In this document: positions 61,266-64,000 of the stretch, one piece after another
How the letters are laid out: each line of letters starts with the position of its first letter
How positions within the stretch are numbered: position 1 is the stretch's first letter
DNA from: JAPYTY01 sp036338435
GTDB lineage: Bacteria; Acidobacteriota; UBA6911; RPQK01; JADFOI01
Direction: 5' to 3'
Assembly: GCA_036338435.1 (NCBI GenBank)
Contig: JAYZCG010000022.1
Coordinates: 17,011-81,010, forward strand
DNA length: 64,000 bases
The notes under the pieces: generated by a model
What the model was told of the DNA's origin: nothing
The model's database searches: none
Seen by the model: the letters and a program-made list of their open reading frames with translations, nothing else
Made by a program: the position numbers and the translations under genes

Positions 61266-62327
61266 CTAAGTGGTTATTGTGTGCGGTCCAGCTGCGACAT
61301 ACACCCTTTTGATTCGATCACCGATTGCAGTGAGAATCTCGTAGGGAGTGATTCCCAGGGTTTTGGCATAGGTAGAAACTGATAGGGGTGAATCATGAGT
61401 ATTTTCTAGGAGAATTACTTCTTGACCCACTGAGACATTTGGAATGCTGGTCAGATCGATGCTGATTAGATCCATGCTCACCAAGCCCACCACCGGGGCC
61501 AGGTGGTTTTGCACTCGCACCTGTCCTCCACGAGAGAAAAGTTGTTTATAACCATCAGCATATCCTACCGGCAAAACTCCAATTAAACTATTCCGGGGAG
61601 CAACGAAAGTACGACCGTAACCAATGGATTGACCCTTAGAGACATTTTGCAACGCTAGGATACGAGTTTTCCAAGAAAGAATGGGGTTAACGAACTCCAA
61701 AAGAGGACTGGGCGGAATACCGTACAGGAGTAATCCTAGACGAACGGCGTCTAAATTGGCTTCCGGGAACTGCAATCCTGCGCTATTGCTAATATGTCTT
61801 GTATAAGGGAGACCTGCAGTTGCATTTTCAAAGCGTTCCAATTGTAGTCGTGTGAAATCAGGATCATCATCTGAGCTCGCGAAATGGGAATATAAACCGG
61901 TAACCTCATTATCGATTTTTTTGATTTCTTTGCGGGCTTCTTTCCAAGGAATTCCCAAGCGATTCATACCGGTGTTGATTTTGATCTCGATCTTGATATT
62001 TTCCGGGATGTGTTGAAGGTCATGTAAGGCAGCTGTCAGCTGGTATTTTCTAAATACTTTTTCGTCTCCCCTAAGACAGCCTTGTAAAACCAGTATTTTG
62101 CATTTGGGTATGGATTGTCTAAGATTGATTGCCTCGTCAAGCGTTGCTACAGCAAAGCTTGAAATACCACAATCGAATAAACTTTTGGATATGACTTCAA
62201 GGCCGTGTCCATAGGCGTTAGCTTTGACTACGGCAATTATGTGTGTGGATGGGTTAAGGCCTTTTTGAATAGACAGAACATTTTCATGGAGTCTGGACAG
62301 TGATATTTCAAGCCAAGAATTTCTCAT
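61266..62327 (-). CDS. alr: Alanine racemase
   Basis: This fold-type III PLP enzyme makes D-alanine for peptidoglycan. The 353-residue protein has the PLP lysine in IIAVVKANAYGHG, NTGMNRLGI, the carbamate/substrate region HISNSAGLQF, VRLGLLLYGIPPSP, and the second catalytic tyrosine in SIGYGRTF. The start ATG (62325-62327) overlaps the dnaB stop as ATGA; an earlier start in the dnaB end is unlikely. The dnaB-alr pair is a known arrangement. Confidence 0.96.
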   Translation of the reverse strand: MRNSWLEISLSRLHENVLSIQKGLNPSTHIIAVVKANAYGHGLEVISKSLFDCGISSFAVATLDEAINLRQSIPKCKILVLQGCLRGDEKVFRKYQLTAALHDLQHIPENIKIEIKINTGMNRLGIPWKEARKEIKKIDNEVTGLYSHFASSDDDPDFTRLQLERFENATAGLPYTRHISNSAGLQFPEANLDAVRLGLLLYGIPPSPLLEFVNPILSWKTRILALQNVSKGQSIGYGRTFVAPRNSLIGVLPVGYADGYKQLFSRGGQVRVQNHLAPVVGLVSMDLISIDLTSIPNVSVGQEVILLENTHDSPLSVSTYAKTLGITPYEILTAIGDRIKRVYVAAGPHTITT

Positions 62328-63523
62328 TCTAGCCCACGAGCAAGATTTTCGAACTTGGTCCATTGGTCTATAAAGACCAATTTTACAACTCCAGTGGGGC
62401 CATTGCGTTGCTTTCCAATAATGATTTGGACTACTCCCTTATCCTCGAAATCTTCTTCTTTTTTGTACAAGTCTTCACGATAGATAAAGAGTACTAGATC
62501 GGCATCTTGTTCGATTGCTCCCGATTCTCTCAAATCAGAAAGTTGGGGACGGTGATCACCGCGCCTCTGTTCAGGTGCTCGACTAAGCTGGGAAACGCAG
62601 ATAACGGGTACCTGAAGTTCCTTGGCTAGTCCTTTCAGAGCCCGACTGATAGAAGAAATTTCCTGCTGACGGTTTTCGTGGCGAATGCGACTATCTGTTG
62701 ATGATCCGGACATCAGTTGTAGATAGTCAACAATAAGCAGATCCAACCCGTGTTCTGCCTTAAGACGGCGAGCTTTAGATCGCATCTCCACAATGGAAAT
62801 ACCAGGTGTGTCGTCAATAAAGATTTGAGCTCTTGCTAGTTTGCTCATGGTCTTGGCCAATCGATTCCAGTCTTCCTTTGATAGAAAGCCGCTTCTTACT
62901 TTGTGGCTATCTACTCGTGCTTCGGCGCAAAGCATGCGGGTTACCAATTGTTGTGTTGCCATCTCTAAACTGAATATGCCTATGACCTTCTCGTTTTGAA
63001 TTGCGGCGTGTTGGGCGATATTGATCACTAGGCTTGTCTTTCCCAAACCCGGGCGTGCGGCCACAATGATGAGATCCGATGGTTGTAGTCCAGAAGTTAA
63101 GCGATCGAGGTCTACGAAGCCAGTGGAGATGCCTGTGATGAGCTCCTTCCGTTCATAGAGAGACTCAATTTTCTCATAACTTTCTGTGAGTAAATCCTGG
63201 AGTTGAATGAATCCACCTTTGATCTTTTCCTGGCTGATATCGAAAATGGATTTCTCTGCTCTTTCCAATAGATCGAGCGGGTCTTCTTCGTTGGAAATAC
63301 TGCGCAACAGGATCTCATTAGCTGAATGGACAAGTCTCCTCAGTAGTGCCTTTTCCTTAACAATTCTGGCATAGTGATCAATGCTAGAGACCCGGGGAAC
63401 TCCGTCCAGAAGTGAAGCAATATAGGCAACTCCTCCTACTGCTTCTAATCTGTTGTCTTTTTGGAGCTCCTCTTTTATTGTCAATGAGTCGATGGTACGG
63501 AAACTAGATGAAAGACCTTCCAT
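62324..63523 (-). CDS. dnaB: Replicative DNA helicase DnaB, main part after an internal stop
   Basis: This 399-residue frame holds most of DnaB, the ring helicase that opens the replication fork. Walker A is ARPGLGKTSLVINIA, followed by FSLEMATQQLVTRML, DYLQLMSG (Walker B), SQLSRAPEQR and DLRESGAIEQDADLV. The N-terminal domain begins only part way, at MEGLSSSFRTIDSLTI. The missing first 55 residues are encoded just upstream in the same frame, but separated by TAA at 63578-63580. If the internal ATG (63521-63523) is used, the protein lacks the start of the N-terminal helical domain that forms the collar and binds primase and loader. It heads the dnaB-alr pair. Confidence 0.9.
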   Translation of the reverse strand: MEGLSSSFRTIDSLTIKEELQKDNRLEAVGGVAYIASLLDGVPRVSSIDHYARIVKEKALLRRLVHSANEILLRSISNEEDPLDLLERAEKSIFDISQEKIKGGFIQLQDLLTESYEKIESLYERKELITGISTGFVDLDRLTSGLQPSDLIIVAARPGLGKTSLVINIAQHAAIQNEKVIGIFSLEMATQQLVTRMLCAEARVDSHKVRSGFLSKEDWNRLAKTMSKLARAQIFIDDTPGISIVEMRSKARRLKAEHGLDLLIVDYLQLMSGSSTDSRIRHENRQQEISSISRALKGLAKELQVPVICVSQLSRAPEQRRGDHRPQLSDLRESGAIEQDADLVLFIYREDLYKKEEDFEDKGVVQIIIGKQRNGPTGVVKLVFIDQWTKFENLARGLE

Positions 63524-63577
63524 AGTGGAGAATATGCTGCGGTGGCTCTCCAGGTAAAAGTCGTTTTTTGGAAGGAT

Positions 63578-63688
63578 TTACGAAGTCTGGTCAAAGAGCT
63601 CGTTGTCCAGCAAGATCGCCCCTAGAACAGCACGCTCTGCCTCGGAACTGTGAGGCAAACTTTTTTCGAGGGCTACATTAGTCTTCAT
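63578..63688 (-). pseudogene. dnaB: N-terminal fragment of dnaB ended by an in-frame TAA
   Basis: An ATG at 63686-63688 opens the true DnaB N-terminus: the translation includes SLPHSSEAERAVLGAILLDN, close to the start of known DnaB proteins (PHxxEAExxVLGxxLLDN). After 36 codons it meets TAA. The same frame then continues ILPKNDFYLESHRSIFSTME into the annotated dnaB frame with no shift (the TAA is exactly 19 codons before the ATG at 63523). A single base change, for example GAA to TAA, would explain it. The full frame, 62324-63688, would give about 454 residues, the normal DnaB size. Confidence 0.85.
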
Positions 63689-63797
63689 AGGATACGATCA
63701 AAAACCCAAGGATATCAGTAATGGAAGAAAATAGGGACAATGTAACCAAAGGCAGGGAACTTGTTAGATCTAACTGACCGTAGCTTGAGCTTTTGGC

Positions 63798-63817
63798 GAT
63801 TTGAACAGTTTCAAATC
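63798..63817 (-). repeat. Perfect hairpin at the stop codon of the repeat-rich gene
   Basis: GATTTGAA (63798-63805) and TTCAAATC (63810-63817) form an 8-base stem with a 4-base loop. It overlaps the stop codon at 63816-63818. No T-tract follows on the minus strand, so it may be an RNA processing or stability element between this gene and dnaB. Confidence 0.4.
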
Positions 63818-64000
63818 ACTTCGATTTATCTTCTTCTTCTCCGGATGTTGTTTCCAGAGTGGGATCTTCCTGCTCTGCTGTCTCAGCAGGTGCTGGGGGT
63901 TCTTCAGTCTCGGCTGCAGCTTCCTGCTCTGCTGTCTCAGCAGGTGCTGGGGGTTTTTCAGTCTCGGCTGCAGCTTCCTGCTCTGCTGTCTCAGCAGGTG
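63816..64000 (-). CDS. C-terminal tail of a repeat-rich acidic protein (partial; possibly ribosomal protein bL9)
   Basis: The frame enters from the right edge and ends at TGA 63816-63818. It encodes only low-complexity acidic sequence: the 18-residue unit PAETAEQEAAAETEKPPA is repeated in tandem, then the tail ends EEEDKSK. The protein body lies outside the window. In many bacteria the gene before dnaB is rplI (bL9), and some ribosomal proteins carry acidic Ala/Glu/Pro tails, so bL9 is a reasonable guess but only from position. Confidence 0.55.
   Translation of the reverse strand, partial: PAETAEQEAAAETEKPPAPAETAEQEAAAETEEPPAPAETAEQEDPTLETTSGEEEDKSK
63866..64000. repeat. 54-bp in-frame tandem repeat (at least 2.5 copies)
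   Basis: Two full copies (63866-63919 and 63920-63973) and half of a third (63974-64000) differ at only one base, which changes Glu to Lys in the encoded unit. The unit is 18 codons, so copy-number changes keep the frame. The array continues past the right edge. Confidence 0.9.

Noticed and set aside
63866..64000. CRISPR array
   Set aside because: The 54-bp units are directly joined without spacers and are in frame in a coding sequence, so this is a protein repeat.

Overview
The window looks like a chromosomal segment of a Gram-negative (LPS-making), mid-GC bacterium, most likely a marine or soil member of the Acidobacteriota. The grounds are: lpxC (outer membrane with lipid A); a MurE with the DNPRFE signature of meso-diaminopimelate peptidoglycan; an ankyrin / DUF1552 / DUF1592-type cytochrome operon of the kind common in Acidobacteriota and Planctomycetota; and secreted carboxypeptidase-regulatory-like and TPR proteins. 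The phylum is an inference from gene content, with no marker search behind it. I saw no insertion sequence, prophage, CRISPR array, tRNA or rRNA.

Layout. 1-4.6 kb: end of a probable c-type cytochrome, a Tat-exported thiamine-diphosphate enzyme, a class-V aminotransferase and a metallo-beta-lactamase-fold hydrolase. 4.6-18.1 kb: housekeeping genes in short blocks (recD2, a class I/II aminotransferase, polX, nadK with a TPR and a PP0621-like protein, a HEAT protein, then rpiB-glyA-dinG-TPR). 18.4-34.7 kb: a compact division and cell-wall (dcw) cluster on the plus strand, mraZ-rsmH-ftsL-ftsI-murE-murF-mraY-murD-ftsW-murG-murC-ftsQ-ftsA-ftsZ. It has a good sigma70-like promoter before mraZ and overlapping start/stop codons (ATGA or TTGA) at many joints; murB and ddl are absent. 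35.2-40.8 kb: tyrS, then three overlapping genes for a MauE/DoxX-like membrane protein, a secreted protein and a large matrixin-type metalloprotease. 40.8-44.5 kb (minus strand): amidase, GerMN protein, rph, rdgB. 44.6-50.8 kb (minus strand): lpxC, then a DUF1592-type di-haem protein, a Tat-exported DUF1552 protein and a secreted ankyrin protein. 51.1-56.2 kb (minus strand): pgsA, a fused aroD-aroE, thrB, a ThiF/MoeB E1-like enzyme and a secreted LolA-like protein. 56.3-64 kb: uvrC, a DUF84 NTPase, ispF, ispD, a PIN-TRAM membrane protein, alr, dnaB and the tail of a repeat-rich protein.

The strongest anomaly is dnaB. Its reading frame is complete (about 454 codons) except for an in-frame TAA at codon 37, so the essential replicative helicase is either read from an internal start, restored by another gene copy, or damaged by a sequence error. 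Other points worth a second look are the exported ThDP enzyme beside a cytochrome, the metzincin operon with its duplicated C-terminal module, several small upstream reading frames with strong ribosome-binding sites, and an 18-residue tandem repeat running off the right edge.
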